Shown piece by piece: positions 30,995-39,263 of a stretch of 39,810 nt of DNA (its first letter is position 1; each line of letters starts with the position of its first letter). Under the pieces are notes generated by a model. It had not been told where the DNA came from. It worked only from the letters and a program-made list of their open reading frames with translations, and did no database searches. The stretch lies in contig CAIMEY010000019.1 in assembly GCA_903840165.1 (NCBI GenBank), positions 1 to 39,810 of the forward strand. The letters run 5' to 3'. The translations under genes were made by a program, and so were the position numbers. The DNA is from an uncultured Myxococcales bacterium. Its GTDB lineage: Bacteria > Myxococcota_A > UBA9042.

Positions 30995-33828
30995 CGGACC
31001 CACACGTAGCCGAAGGCTTTGGTCGCCTTGGCACCGTTATCGGGCGACCAATTGCCGTCGGCGAAGTTGCCGGCCGCAAAGCCACCGACGCAGCCGATAC
31101 CGAGCCAGGAATCGGGCGAAGCGCAATCGTTTTCTTGGTTGCTCGAAATGCCTATCCGGCAGTCAATGGTGTTCAAGCCCTCTTGACTACAGTACATTTG
31201 CAGCGATGAGTCGACAAGGAGCGACTTCCAATTTTGCCGACCTGCCGACGTCGCAATCAACTTCCCTTGCGAAATCAGGTAGCCAAGCGAGGACCCCTGC
31301 ACCGCTAGCACCAGCGTCGCCGGCGGACTCGCGTCGACCGTCAGCCCGACCCGCAACTGGGTCAGCGGCAGTTGCGCGTAGCCCGGTAAGCGCGCTTGCT
31401 GCTTATCAAAATCGGGCTTGTCGGCACTGATCAGGCTCATGTCCTGCCACAGCGCGGACTCACCGGTCAACAGGGGCGAGTTGCCGTCTACCTTCATCAC
31501 CAGCGTCCAGCCGCCGCCGTCGCCGACCATGTCGCAGTAGGCCGCAAAGGGCGCGAGCACACCTACGCCGTCCGGGTCGAGCCAGTACAAGCCGCTGGGG
31601 GCGCCGGGCATGATCCCCAGGATTTGCTTACAACTTTTGGCGGGAACGGCCACAGTGCCGATGGTGCAGACGCTGCCGACGCAAAGGCCATCGCCGCACG
31701 TGCTGCCATTGCTGACGGCGACCGCAACGCAGCCTTTGGATGGCGTGCAACTATCGTTTGTGCAAGGATTTCCGTCGTCGCAGACCAAGGCTTTGCCGCC
31801 GCAACTGCTGGCGCTGCAGGTGTCTTGGACGGTGCAGGCATTGCCGTCATCGCAGTTGCCGGCCTGGGCGATGGTGGTGCAACCCTTGATGCCGTCACAG
31901 TAGTCGAAGGTACACGGATTGGCGTCGTCGCAGACAACGGCCTTGCCCTTGCAGGTGCCCAGGGCGCAGGCATCGCCGGTACTGCAGGGATTATTGTCGT
32001 TACAAATCGCGTTGTTCAGTGCCGTCGTGCAGCCGATGAGCGCAAGGCAACTGTCGTCGGTGCAAGGGTTTCCGTCGTTACACGTGATGGCCTTGCCCGC
32101 GGTGCACGCGCCGTTTTTGCAGGCGTCGCCTAGGGTGCAGACCGAACCATCGCTGCACGTCGCTGCGTTGGCGCTGTGCTTGCAGCCGCTGATGGCATTG
32201 CAAGTATCCGATGTACAATCGTTTCCGTCGCTGCAGTCGGTCGCCACGCCCGGCAGACAGACCCCGCCTTGGCAATTGTCGCCCAGGGTACAGACCGAGC
32301 CGTCATCGCAATTGGCGAGGTTTGGCGTGCTGTTACAGCCCTTGGCGGGCAGGCAAGCGTCGTCGGTGCACGGGTTGCCGTCGCTGCATTGGACCGCTGG
32401 GCCGGGCTGACAAGTGCCGCCACTGCACAGGTCACCGCTGGTGCACGCGTTCAAGTCGTCACAAGGCACTGAATTGCTTGTGTGTTTGCAACCGCCGACC
32501 CCAAGGCAAGTGTCCGTGGTGCAGCCGTTGTTGTCGTCGCAATCCAAGAGCTTGCCCGCCGCGCAGGCGCCGCCAGTGCACACGTCGCCGACCGTGCAGG
32601 CGCTGCCGTCGTCGCATGGGGCGCTGTTCGGCACAAACTGGCAGCCCAATTTGGGGTCACAACTGTCTGTAGTGCAAGGATTTCCGTCGCTGCAGGCCAC
32701 TGGGGTGCCGCCGCCGCAACTGCCCGTGGCACAGGTCTCGGCCACTGTGCAAGGGTTGCCATCGTCGCAGGCCGCGGTGCTGGCGGTGTGCGCACAATTT
32801 CCTGTGATATCGCAGGTATCGACCGTGCACGGCTTGCCGTCGTCGCAGTCCACGGCCGCGCCGCTGCCGCAGGCCCCTTTGCTGCAAAGGTCGCCGACCG
32901 TGCACGCCAAGCCATCGTCACAGGGGGCTTGGTTCTGCGTGAAAATACAGCCGGTTTGTGGCGAGCAGCCATCGTCGGTGCAGGGGTTGCCGTCGGAGCA
33001 GGCCGTGGGCTTGCCGGCCGTGCAGGTGCCGTTGAAACATTGTTCGCCGACGGTGCAGGCATCGCCATCGTCGCAACTACCGGCGCTGGGCTCGTGCTCG
33101 CAGCCGCCCTTGGGCTGACAAACATCGATGGTACAAGCGTTTTGGTCGTCGCAGGTGGTTGCGGCGCCAGGCAGGCAAAGGCCGCCGCTGCAGTTGTCGC
33201 CCACGGTGCAGTCGCTGCCGTCCTCGCAGGTGGCGGCGGTGGGTAAGTACACGCAACCACTGCCGGTTTGGCAAATGTCCTTGGTGCAGGGGTTGCCGTC
33301 GATGCAGAGTTTTTGCTTTCCGGGCAGGCAGTTGCCCCCTTGGCATTGGTCGTCTTGGCTGCAGACGTCGCCATCGTCGCAGGCGAGCAGGTTGGGCGTG
33401 TGGTTGCAGGTGCCATCTGAACTGCAACCGTCTGTAGTGCAATGGTTTTTGTCGTCGCACGCTGCGGGGTTGCACCCGGCTGCTGCGTCTGACTCGTCCG
33501 GGGCTGTGTCGGGGGCACTGTCGTCCGCGTCAGCGACATCTGGCGCGACCGCATCCGGATCGAGGACGTCTGGATGCGCGGCGTCCGAGTCCAGAGCGTC
33601 CGCAGCGGCCAAATCAGCCACGGCGACATCCACCGTTTCCGCAGCAGAATCAGGGGGATTTGCAGCCGTGTCAGCTAGCGCGTCGCTCAGCACTCCGCCG
33701 TCGATTGCAGCAGCGTCGCTGCCAGTTGGGCCGCCCACGCTCACGTCGGCTTCGCCGCAGCCGGCCAGTACCGCCAGCAGGCACGTCCCGGCAAGGACCG
33801 ACCCCCATCTAACCGCTTGCTTTCCCAT
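30991..33828 (-). CDS. Cys-repeat lipoprotein with C-terminal fibrinogen-like domain
   Basis: A 945-aa surface lipoprotein: signal L-L-A-V-L-A-G-C (canonical lipobox), then an acidic Asp/Ala/Pro linker (~25-115). Next are 23 Cys repeats in strict alternation. Type A is C-x-D-G-N-P-C-T-x-D-x-C-x5-C and type B is C-D-D-G-x-A-C-T-x-G-D-x-C-x4-C; together they form a ~51-residue period. The end (~720-945) is fibrinogen-like, with S-C-K-Q-I-L, L-Y-W-L-D-P-D-G and A-Y-C-D-M-V-G-D-G-G-G-W-T-L-V. The D-D-G-N/D motifs could hold Ca2+, by analogy with other Asp-rich Cys repeats; this is inference. It is first of a two-gene unit with the CotH-like gene. Large plus-strand open frames opposite the repeats are artefacts. 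Confidence 0.85.
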   Translation of the reverse strand: MGKQAVRWGSVLAGTCLLAVLAGCGEADVSVGGPTGSDAAAIDGGVLSDALADTAANPPDSAAETVDVAVADLAAADALDSDAAHPDVLDPDAVAPDVADADDSAPDTAPDESDAAAGCNPAACDDKNHCTTDGCSSDGTCNHTPNLLACDDGDVCSQDDQCQGGNCLPGKQKLCIDGNPCTKDICQTGSGCVYLPTAATCEDGSDCTVGDNCSGGLCLPGAATTCDDQNACTIDVCQPKGGCEHEPSAGSCDDGDACTVGEQCFNGTCTAGKPTACSDGNPCTDDGCSPQTGCIFTQNQAPCDDGLACTVGDLCSKGACGSGAAVDCDDGKPCTVDTCDITGNCAHTASTAACDDGNPCTVAETCATGSCGGGTPVACSDGNPCTTDSCDPKLGCQFVPNSAPCDDGSACTVGDVCTGGACAAGKLLDCDDNNGCTTDTCLGVGGCKHTSNSVPCDDLNACTSGDLCSGGTCQPGPAVQCSDGNPCTDDACLPAKGCNSTPNLANCDDGSVCTLGDNCQGGVCLPGVATDCSDGNDCTSDTCNAISGCKHSANAATCSDGSVCTLGDACKNGACTAGKAITCNDGNPCTDDSCLALIGCTTALNNAICNDNNPCSTGDACALGTCKGKAVVCDDANPCTFDYCDGIKGCTTIAQAGNCDDGNACTVQDTCSASSCGGKALVCDDGNPCTNDSCTPSKGCVAVAVSNGSTCGDGLCVGSVCTIGTVAVPAKSCKQILGIMPGAPSGLYWLDPDGVGVLAPFAAYCDMVGDGGGWTLVMKVDGNSPLLTGESALWQDMSLISADKPDFDKQQARLPGYAQLPLTQLRVGLTVDASPPATLVLAVQGSSLGYLISQGKLIATSAGRQNWKSLLVDSSLQMYCSQEGLNTIDCRIGISSNQENDCASPDSWLGIGCVGGFAAGNFADGNWSPDNGAKATKAFGYVWVR

Positions 33829-34319
33829 CGTGCCCCCAAGCCCCTGCCGTCCTCCCCGGGACAGCCCGCAGAGTCTGGAGGGTCAGCAAGATGGCGTCAA
33901 GCGCGATTTGGGCGGAGGGCGGTAGCGCACGCAATTGCGCGAATTCACACGCGACGAACTTGGGTCCAAACTGCGTTTTGCCGCTCTTTTGGGCGACTGC
34001 CCGGCGTCGCTGCATCCGCCGGTCACCGGGTCGGCGGGGCCGCATTCGCGTCCCTGGCAACGGGCAACGCTGCGCGGCCCGCTGCCACCGCTGCGCGGCG
34101 CACACCCCTGTCGCGGCTGTATCCAAGGGCCTTGGTAACAGTCTGTGGGGCTGCAGCGGTTCAGCGGCTCGATCCGCCGCCCAAGCCCACAGCCACGCAT
34201 CCGGCGGGGTTATCGTAAGCTGCGGGCGATCTTGCGCCGCGACGGCCTGCGCATGGCCCCGAGCCTCATGTGCGCCCTGCGGGCGTGTTGAACCCGGAAG
34301 GGTCTTCGGGTCTGACGTA
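33829..34319. other. 491-bp gene-free stretch with a possible IS3-family OrfB relic
   Basis: No intact gene or ribosome site is convincing here. On the plus strand about 34195-34287 reads R-R-G-Y-R-K-L-R-A-I-L-R-R-D-G-L-R-M before a TGA. This resembles the R-Y-G-Y-R-R-(I/L)-x-A-x-L-R-R-E-G segment near the start of IS3-family OrfB transposases. The similarity stops after ~20 residues, so this is a fragment at most. The rest contains GC-rich short palindromes only. The promoter of the 945-aa lipoprotein should lie at its left edge but is not evident. Confidence 0.3.
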
Positions 34320-36203
34320 CTAATATACGAATTCCGCGTACATGACTCGATTGCCGTTGGGAGAGAATGAAAGCGTCACCTTGCCGTCGCTGCCAACCGG
34401 AACCTGCGTCACTTCAGGCTCATGGGCAAGCCCTGGCGTCTCGTGCTCGGGATGAAGGGAGATAATTGACAGAGTAGCATGGTCCACTTGCGAAATTTGG
34501 CTCAGTTGAATCGACCATTGTCCGCCTTCGGCAACGCCCGTCGTCGCCCAGTATAGTCGAATCTTGCCAGTGCCGGGTTTGCGATCGACGCGCAATCCGT
34601 GCCCTGCAGCCCCAAACGTACACTGGATCGCTTGCTTGGCCGAATCAACGCAGATGGCACCGGTCGCCACGAGGATGGCACCAGGTAATTCATAGGTGCC
34701 TAGAACCGCCTCGCCAGCGCCCCAACGTAGCCAGTGTCCAACCAATCCTGGCGGAGCAAGATACTTCTCTCCAGCGGGATCCCTCCACGTCAAGTTGGCA
34801 GCAAGTCCTACTTGTGAGGTAGTTCCTGGCCAGGGAAGATCAACGGATCGCCCGGTCATTGCCCAGAGCACTTTGCCTTGCCACGACAGCGCTGCGCCTA
34901 GGAACAGCGCAGCCTCTGCAACGGCCCAACTGCTAGCCGATTCCAGGTAGCTCAGTGGTGCGCGTTTTGGATCCAGGCGAAGGTCTGTGACAACAATCGG
35001 AAGCGGCATCGCTGTGTCGGTCAGGCCGCCTGGCAAATCTGATAGAGCCGCCTGAAAACGCAGAAATTCCCAGGCGTAGGTGGAGATGCCCGACTGCTTT
35101 GCAATCACCTCAATATTGGCAAGAGCTGAAGCGACTTCCTGCAAATCAACGGCTTCAATCTCCGCAGAGAGCCCATCGAGCGCGCAAAGCGGAGCGCCGG
35201 CGGATGAACTGGACCCATTGACGGTGGCAGCATTCATGACGAAAGCACTGATGGCCGCTACCTCTTGCGGGGAACCGGCTGCGTGCAACACGACAGACGG
35301 TCCCAAGACCGGCGCATCCGAGCTAGTGGCACGAATTGCCGCAGCAAAGGCACAGTATTGTGCGTGCCAGCGGGTCGGATCTGCCTTGGCCGCGTGCCAA
35401 GCACAGAGGGGATCACGCCCGAACTCAAAGGCTGCCGTTGCTGGAACGATGAGTCCATTGACGGGCAAGGGTCCGGCCCATGACCGCTTGGCGATGGCTG
35501 ATGCAAGCGCCGCAAGGTCGTCGTCCGCGGAGAACGTGACCCCTGACGGTTCAGCGATGGGCTCCCACTGCGAGTCGGCCGTGCGACGTGCCAAACAAGA
35601 GCTGGTGGTCACTGAAGGGCACGCTGCTAATGAACAGGTTTCATACCCAAGGGTTACTAGCGAAAACATGTGCCCATGCACCGGGTAGTCCGGCGAGAAC
35701 CAAGCCACGCTGGACTGGTCCAGCGGCACATCCTTGCCGAATATCAGATTACTGCTCTCGAATGCGGCCAGTGGTTGCCAGTCCCAGGCGCCGCCATGCC
35801 ACATCTTCCGGAGCAGCGCCGTTTCGCCCAAAAGAGGGCTGAAGCGCTCCAGATCACCTCCCCAATCAAAGTGACGTTGGGGGTACTCATTACGCAACTC
35901 GGGCACATAAGGCCCGTTGTATCCGCCATAGGGTACCAGGCAGGTAATGTGCTTCGGGTCATGTACGCAGTCGTAGTGTTCCTCAGGGACCAATTTGACA
36001 ACGGAAGATTCTCCCCCTTGGGGATCGCCTTCAGCCGTGCCAAGTTTCACTGCGATCCGCCAAGCCGACCCTTCTGGGATCGGTTCGGCCGACCACGAAT
36101 GAGGAGTAGGAACGTCGCCAGCGCAAGCACTCGTCAACGTCAAGGCGATGCAGGCAAACAGGTTCGACCGAACTTGTCTCAGAAACATGGCCGGAAAGCG
36201 CAT
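34320..36203 (-). CDS. Unknown 627-aa lipoprotein
   Basis: The N-terminus M-R-F-P-A-M-F-L-R-Q-V-R-S-N-L-F-A-C-I-A-L-T-L-T-S-A-C is a lipoprotein-type signal (T-S-A-C, a tolerated lipobox). The mature region has paired Cys in short loops (Y-D-C-V-H-D-P-K-H-I-T-C) and a central helical part (A-L-A-N-I-E-V-I-A-K-Q-S-G-I-S-T-Y-A-W). The beta-rich C-terminal ~150 residues may be a carbohydrate-binding-like sandwich (R-L-Y-W-A-T-T-G then S-F-S-P-N-G-N-R-V). The middle has the feel of an alpha/beta-barrel enzyme, but no catalytic signature is certain. ATG 36203 overlaps the upstream gene by 25 bp; TTG 36215 and ATG 36188 are alternatives. It is the last gene of the four-gene unit. Confidence 0.72.
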   Translation of the reverse strand: MRFPAMFLRQVRSNLFACIALTLTSACAGDVPTPHSWSAEPIPEGSAWRIAVKLGTAEGDPQGGESSVVKLVPEEHYDCVHDPKHITCLVPYGGYNGPYVPELRNEYPQRHFDWGGDLERFSPLLGETALLRKMWHGGAWDWQPLAAFESSNLIFGKDVPLDQSSVAWFSPDYPVHGHMFSLVTLGYETCSLAACPSVTTSSCLARRTADSQWEPIAEPSGVTFSADDDLAALASAIAKRSWAGPLPVNGLIVPATAAFEFGRDPLCAWHAAKADPTRWHAQYCAFAAAIRATSSDAPVLGPSVVLHAAGSPQEVAAISAFVMNAATVNGSSSSAGAPLCALDGLSAEIEAVDLQEVASALANIEVIAKQSGISTYAWEFLRFQAALSDLPGGLTDTAMPLPIVVTDLRLDPKRAPLSYLESASSWAVAEAALFLGAALSWQGKVLWAMTGRSVDLPWPGTTSQVGLAANLTWRDPAGEKYLAPPGLVGHWLRWGAGEAVLGTYELPGAILVATGAICVDSAKQAIQCTFGAAGHGLRVDRKPGTGKIRLYWATTGVAEGGQWSIQLSQISQVDHATLSIISLHPEHETPGLAHEPEVTQVPVGSDGKVTLSFSPNGNRVMYAEFVY

Positions 36204-38107
36204 GAGAATTTCCAAGGATTGAAATACGAGCTTGCACCGGAGGTTATCAAGTGCGCTACGGCCAAGGCCGATACCGTACCCACGAGTTTTTCAGGTATTT
36301 GTTCGGCAGAAACAGCGCCGATCACCAGACCGCCCGGCGGGACTATGCCAGTCTTGACGTAAGGTCCAATAACCAAGTTGCCCTGGAGCCAGTTCTTGAC
36401 GCATTTCGGCGCAAGCAAATTAATGTCTTTATACAGTATGCCAAAGACATCTGACTCGAGTGGAGGCAATGAGATGCCAAAATTAAATGACTTCCCGTCA
36501 AGTTCAACTATGTTCCCTTGGGAATCACGATATATTGGAGCAAAACTCTGTTGGACAGTAGTCCCCGCATCCAAGAACCATTCCATGTCGATTCCGACAG
36601 ATTTAATAGAAGCTTCTTGCTGGTCTTCATTGTAAAGATGGATATAGCCCGGCGGAATGCTCCCAGGGCTATAAATCTTGAAGAAAAATCCTGTACTGTC
36701 GGCCCAGTACACAAAGTCAGCCGGGTGAACAAGCGGGAAGGACAGCTGAATCAGTGGCTGCTGCATACAGTTGTCAACTAACGGAATTTCGGGAGCGCAT
36801 TCGCCATCGATGCAAATCATTGGACAATTGCATGACCCGCAGTTTCCGCCACAACCGTCGTCCCCGCAAACCTTGCCTTTGCAGTTTCCGAGGCAAATTG
36901 TCGGCGGTTTCCAGTCTCCGTCATCCTCGGGGGGCGGACCGCTGCTCGGTGGAACGTATCCGCCAAACGGCCAAAACTGTATTGGATCCGGCGAACCCGG
37001 CACCGGATACGGTGGCACCGATGGCGGGCCAGATGGACAAGGTATCGGCTCGTAATCGTCCCAAGGCTCTGCTCCGCGTCGATGACCGCCGCCACTTCGC
37101 CGGTCCGACGCGTTGTGTTTGTCAGCGGGAGCTCGCCGCTCAAAACATCGACCGCCGTGGACCGGACTTGCTTCCGCTTGCGTCGGCCGCCTTGCTGCTT
37201 CTTGCGCGCCACTACTTGGAAGCGCCCACATCCCATAAGCTTTCTTGGGCCTCAACGTTGGACTGCCTTGCCCCCTCATCCCCACAATCGCCCGAACCAC
37301 ACCCTGCCTAAGCTGCCGCACCGCCTCCAGATTGGGCTCACGCAGCGTCTGCCCCACCACCTGGCCGGTCGCCCGCCAAAGTGCGCCAAACTGCTGACCT
37401 TGCTCCATTCGGCTCGCTTCCTGCGCCAAGGCATGCGCGGACAAGGCGTGCTTGGTGATGCACTCCGGGCACGACCGCGTTTCATCGCCCAAATGCCCTT
37501 CCAGCAGCGTCAGTTCCTGGGCAAGGAGCAGCAGATTGTGGCGGGCATCGTCGATTGGCCACGGATTGACCGGCGATGCGGTTGGGCCGTGGGCCGGATG
37601 CGATTGCGGCTGTTGCTGCGTAGGCCTTTGCGGCGGAATCGGTCGCATTGACAAGGCGTTTGCCCGATCGGGAAGCGTCGAGCCTAGTCGCTCCGGCACA
37701 GGCCGCTGCGGCTGAGATCGTTCCGGCATAGGCCGCAGTGGAACTACCTGTTGCCGCACGGTTTCCAGGGTCGCAGTGCCTGTGACGCCGATGCAGCGAA
37801 CCACGATGGGCTGCATGAGGCCATCGCCTGGAAGAAAACTCTCCGACCGCCCGACCAACTCGCCATCGGCTGCGCTGACGTCAACAAACAGCGATTGCAG
37901 TTCGCCATACATCGGCGCAGGTGTCTGAACTTGCGCCTGAAAACGCCCTTGGGCATCGGCCCGAATCTTGCTCAAGGCGCGCGCACCGCCACGACCTTGC
38001 AGCATGACCGTAACCGTCATCCCTGGGCAGGGCAAGCGGTTGGTATCGGACAGCAATTGCCCAGCGATTTGACTGGTTCGCGCCGCGCCAATTTGAAGGG
38101 TCGACAT
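36179..38107 (-). CDS. Chimeric protein: Ig-like front, phage-accessory-like CxxC helical domain, Cys cluster, novel tail
   Basis: A 642-aa protein without a signal peptide. Residues ~8-105 form a beta domain of the carboxypeptidase-regulatory/Ig type (D-A-Q-G-R-F-Q-A-Q-V). Residues ~125-185 are Pro/Arg/Gln-rich. Residues ~188-278 are helical with C-P-E-C-I-T-K-H (213-220), resembling small phage accessory proteins with a CxxC...KH core. A second disordered, Pro-rich stretch (~300-400) follows. Then comes a cluster C-L-G-N-C-K-G-K-V-C-G-D-D-G-C-G-G-N-C-G-S-C (405-426), typical of myxobacterial secreted proteins, and a 200-residue unknown C-domain. DNA for the C-domain (36180-36830) is clearly AT-richer than the front. 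ATG 38107 follows GAGGAGG, 2 bp after the previous stop. Confidence 0.7.
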   Translation of the reverse strand: MSTLQIGAARTSQIAGQLLSDTNRLPCPGMTVTVMLQGRGGARALSKIRADAQGRFQAQVQTPAPMYGELQSLFVDVSAADGELVGRSESFLPGDGLMQPIVVRCIGVTGTATLETVRQQVVPLRPMPERSQPQRPVPERLGSTLPDRANALSMRPIPPQRPTQQQPQSHPAHGPTASPVNPWPIDDARHNLLLLAQELTLLEGHLGDETRSCPECITKHALSAHALAQEASRMEQGQQFGALWRATGQVVGQTLREPNLEAVRQLRQGVVRAIVGMRGQGSPTLRPKKAYGMWALPSSGAQEAARRPTQAEASPVHGGRCFERRAPADKHNASDRRSGGGHRRGAEPWDDYEPIPCPSGPPSVPPYPVPGSPDPIQFWPFGGYVPPSSGPPPEDDGDWKPPTICLGNCKGKVCGDDGCGGNCGSCNCPMICIDGECAPEIPLVDNCMQQPLIQLSFPLVHPADFVYWADSTGFFFKIYSPGSIPPGYIHLYNEDQQEASIKSVGIDMEWFLDAGTTVQQSFAPIYRDSQGNIVELDGKSFNFGISLPPLESDVFGILYKDINLLAPKCVKNWLQGNLVIGPYVKTGIVPPGGLVIGAVSAEQIPEKLVGTVSALAVAHLITSGASSYFNPWKFSCAFRPCF

Positions 38108-38109
38108 GG

Positions 38110-38430
38110 CTAGCCCTCCTCGCTGACTTCGATGACGCAGGCGATGTCGTCCGCTATGTTGGTATTGAGCACCCACCAGGCGTCTTTGACGATCGAGCCA
38201 TGCACATCACAACGTAGATCCAGGGGACTGCTGCCTTGACTCAGGCTAAACCCCTCACCAAGACTGCTAAGAGGCCTTGGCGCATAACAAAACTGACCGG
38301 CTTGGCTCGGCGGGGAAAAGGATAGACCGCATCGCCGCGGATTGGGGCCAATGGCCTGCACGACCGTCGACTTGGCCACCGGCACTGTTGCAAAACTGCT
38401 TAGTTTTCCAGGCTTGTTGGCGTGATTCAT
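38110..38430 (-). CDS. Small phage-structural-like protein
   Basis: A 106-aa protein. The pattern A-I-G-P-N-P-R-R-C-G-L-S-F then ...G-E-G-F-S-L-S-Q-G-S-S-P-L-D-L...W-W-V-L matches the layout of small beta-sandwich proteins in phage and prophage structural clusters ('NPxRxxLxFxN ... GFxLxPGxSxxL'). They usually decorate a capsid or tail. This is recognition of pattern, not a proven homology. ATG 38430 overlaps the stop of the upstream gene by 4 bp (ATGA), so the pair is co-translated. The C-terminus ends 2 bp before the ATG of the chimeric gene. Confidence 0.65.
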   Translation of the reverse strand: MNHANKPGKLSSFATVPVAKSTVVQAIGPNPRRCGLSFSPPSQAGQFCYAPRPLSSLGEGFSLSQGSSPLDLRCDVHGSIVKDAWWVLNTNIADDIACVIEVSEEG

Positions 38431-39263
38431 CCGCGGCCCCCGTTGCAGCCGCAGGGTTTGCCAGCGGCATCGGCGACGCGAACCACGTGCATGTAGACCG
38501 TGAAATCATAGGTGGATGCGGCGTTGCCATTTTCCAGCACCTCAACGCTGGGCATAGCAAAGCTTTCGAACTCCCCGAGCACGCCGAATGCACTATCGTA
38601 TAAGTACCGACTATTCTGATATTTTCCGCCGACCATCGGGAATGCCAAGGTGCCCGGCCGAAACGTTTGACCCGCCAATACCAGCCGTGCTGCAATGGGA
38701 GCGGCTGTGCCTGTGCCCGCAGCACCCGCGATGAATTCAAAGCAAACGATTTTGTACCGCCCCGCTGGTAGCTGTTCGTTCCACGCTACGGGCAAGGGCG
38801 ACCACGACGCCAAGTACGCAGCCGGAGCGGCAGGAACGACGGCCGTGTTCGCAGCCGAACCCTTGACAATGTAACGCGGTCCGGCTGGCGGCAGCTCAAC
38901 CCGATCGGCGAAAAATAGCAGGCCGGCAACGACCCCGGCGCTGCCTCTGTTGGCCTTTAGCCGCACGCTCTCGCCGGCAGGCAGGGGCAATGGATGTTCC
39001 GCCAAGCTTGCCAAAGCCGGCGAAGAAGCGGGAGCCGCAGCCGTTTCAAGTGGCCGAATCCATGGGGCCGTGACCTGGGCAAGGGTCGGCGCAACGACTT
39101 GGGCACTGTCGGCACCACCGACATACACACCGATGATCTGCAGGGGGCGTGGTGCAACTAGGCCACCTGTGCCGGATTGGGTGAGCACCTGATCCACAAG
39201 CGTCGGCAGTTCAGCGAGCGCCAGCTGATTGCCGTAATAAAATGCTGATGTGTGCACCGCCAT
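38427..39263 (-). CDS. Unknown protein, first gene of the phage-like unit
   Basis: A 278-aa protein with no signal peptide or membrane segment. It is Ala/Pro/Val-rich and predicted mostly beta: V-L-T-Q-S-G-T-G-G-L-V-A-P-R-P-L-Q-I-I, then L-P-L-P-A-G-E-S-V-R-L-K-A-N, and E-Q-L-P-A-G-R-Y-K-I-V-C-F-E-F. This resembles virion or receptor-binding beta-sandwich proteins. The C-terminus ends C-G-C-N-G-G-R-G. ATG 39263 has AAGGA eight bases upstream; directly before that lie five 13-bp repeats. Function is unknown; a coat-like or fibre-like structural role is my best guess from its neighbours. Confidence 0.65.
   Translation of the reverse strand: MAVHTSAFYYGNQLALAELPTLVDQVLTQSGTGGLVAPRPLQIIGVYVGGADSAQVVAPTLAQVTAPWIRPLETAAAPASSPALASLAEHPLPLPAGESVRLKANRGSAGVVAGLLFFADRVELPPAGPRYIVKGSAANTAVVPAAPAAYLASWSPLPVAWNEQLPAGRYKIVCFEFIAGAAGTGTAAPIAARLVLAGQTFRPGTLAFPMVGGKYQNSRYLYDSAFGVLGEFESFAMPSVEVLENGNAASTYDFTVYMHVVRVADAAGKPCGCNGGRG

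Noticed and set aside
28480..33450. Regularly spaced short DNA repeats that might look like a CRISPR array
   Set aside because: The period follows the coding repeat (about 75-78 bases per half unit, protein in frame throughout), with no unique spacers and no cas genes.
34320..39263. Complete prophage
   Set aside because: No integrase, terminase, portal, major capsid, tail or lysis genes are visible; only two or three small structural-like proteins occur.
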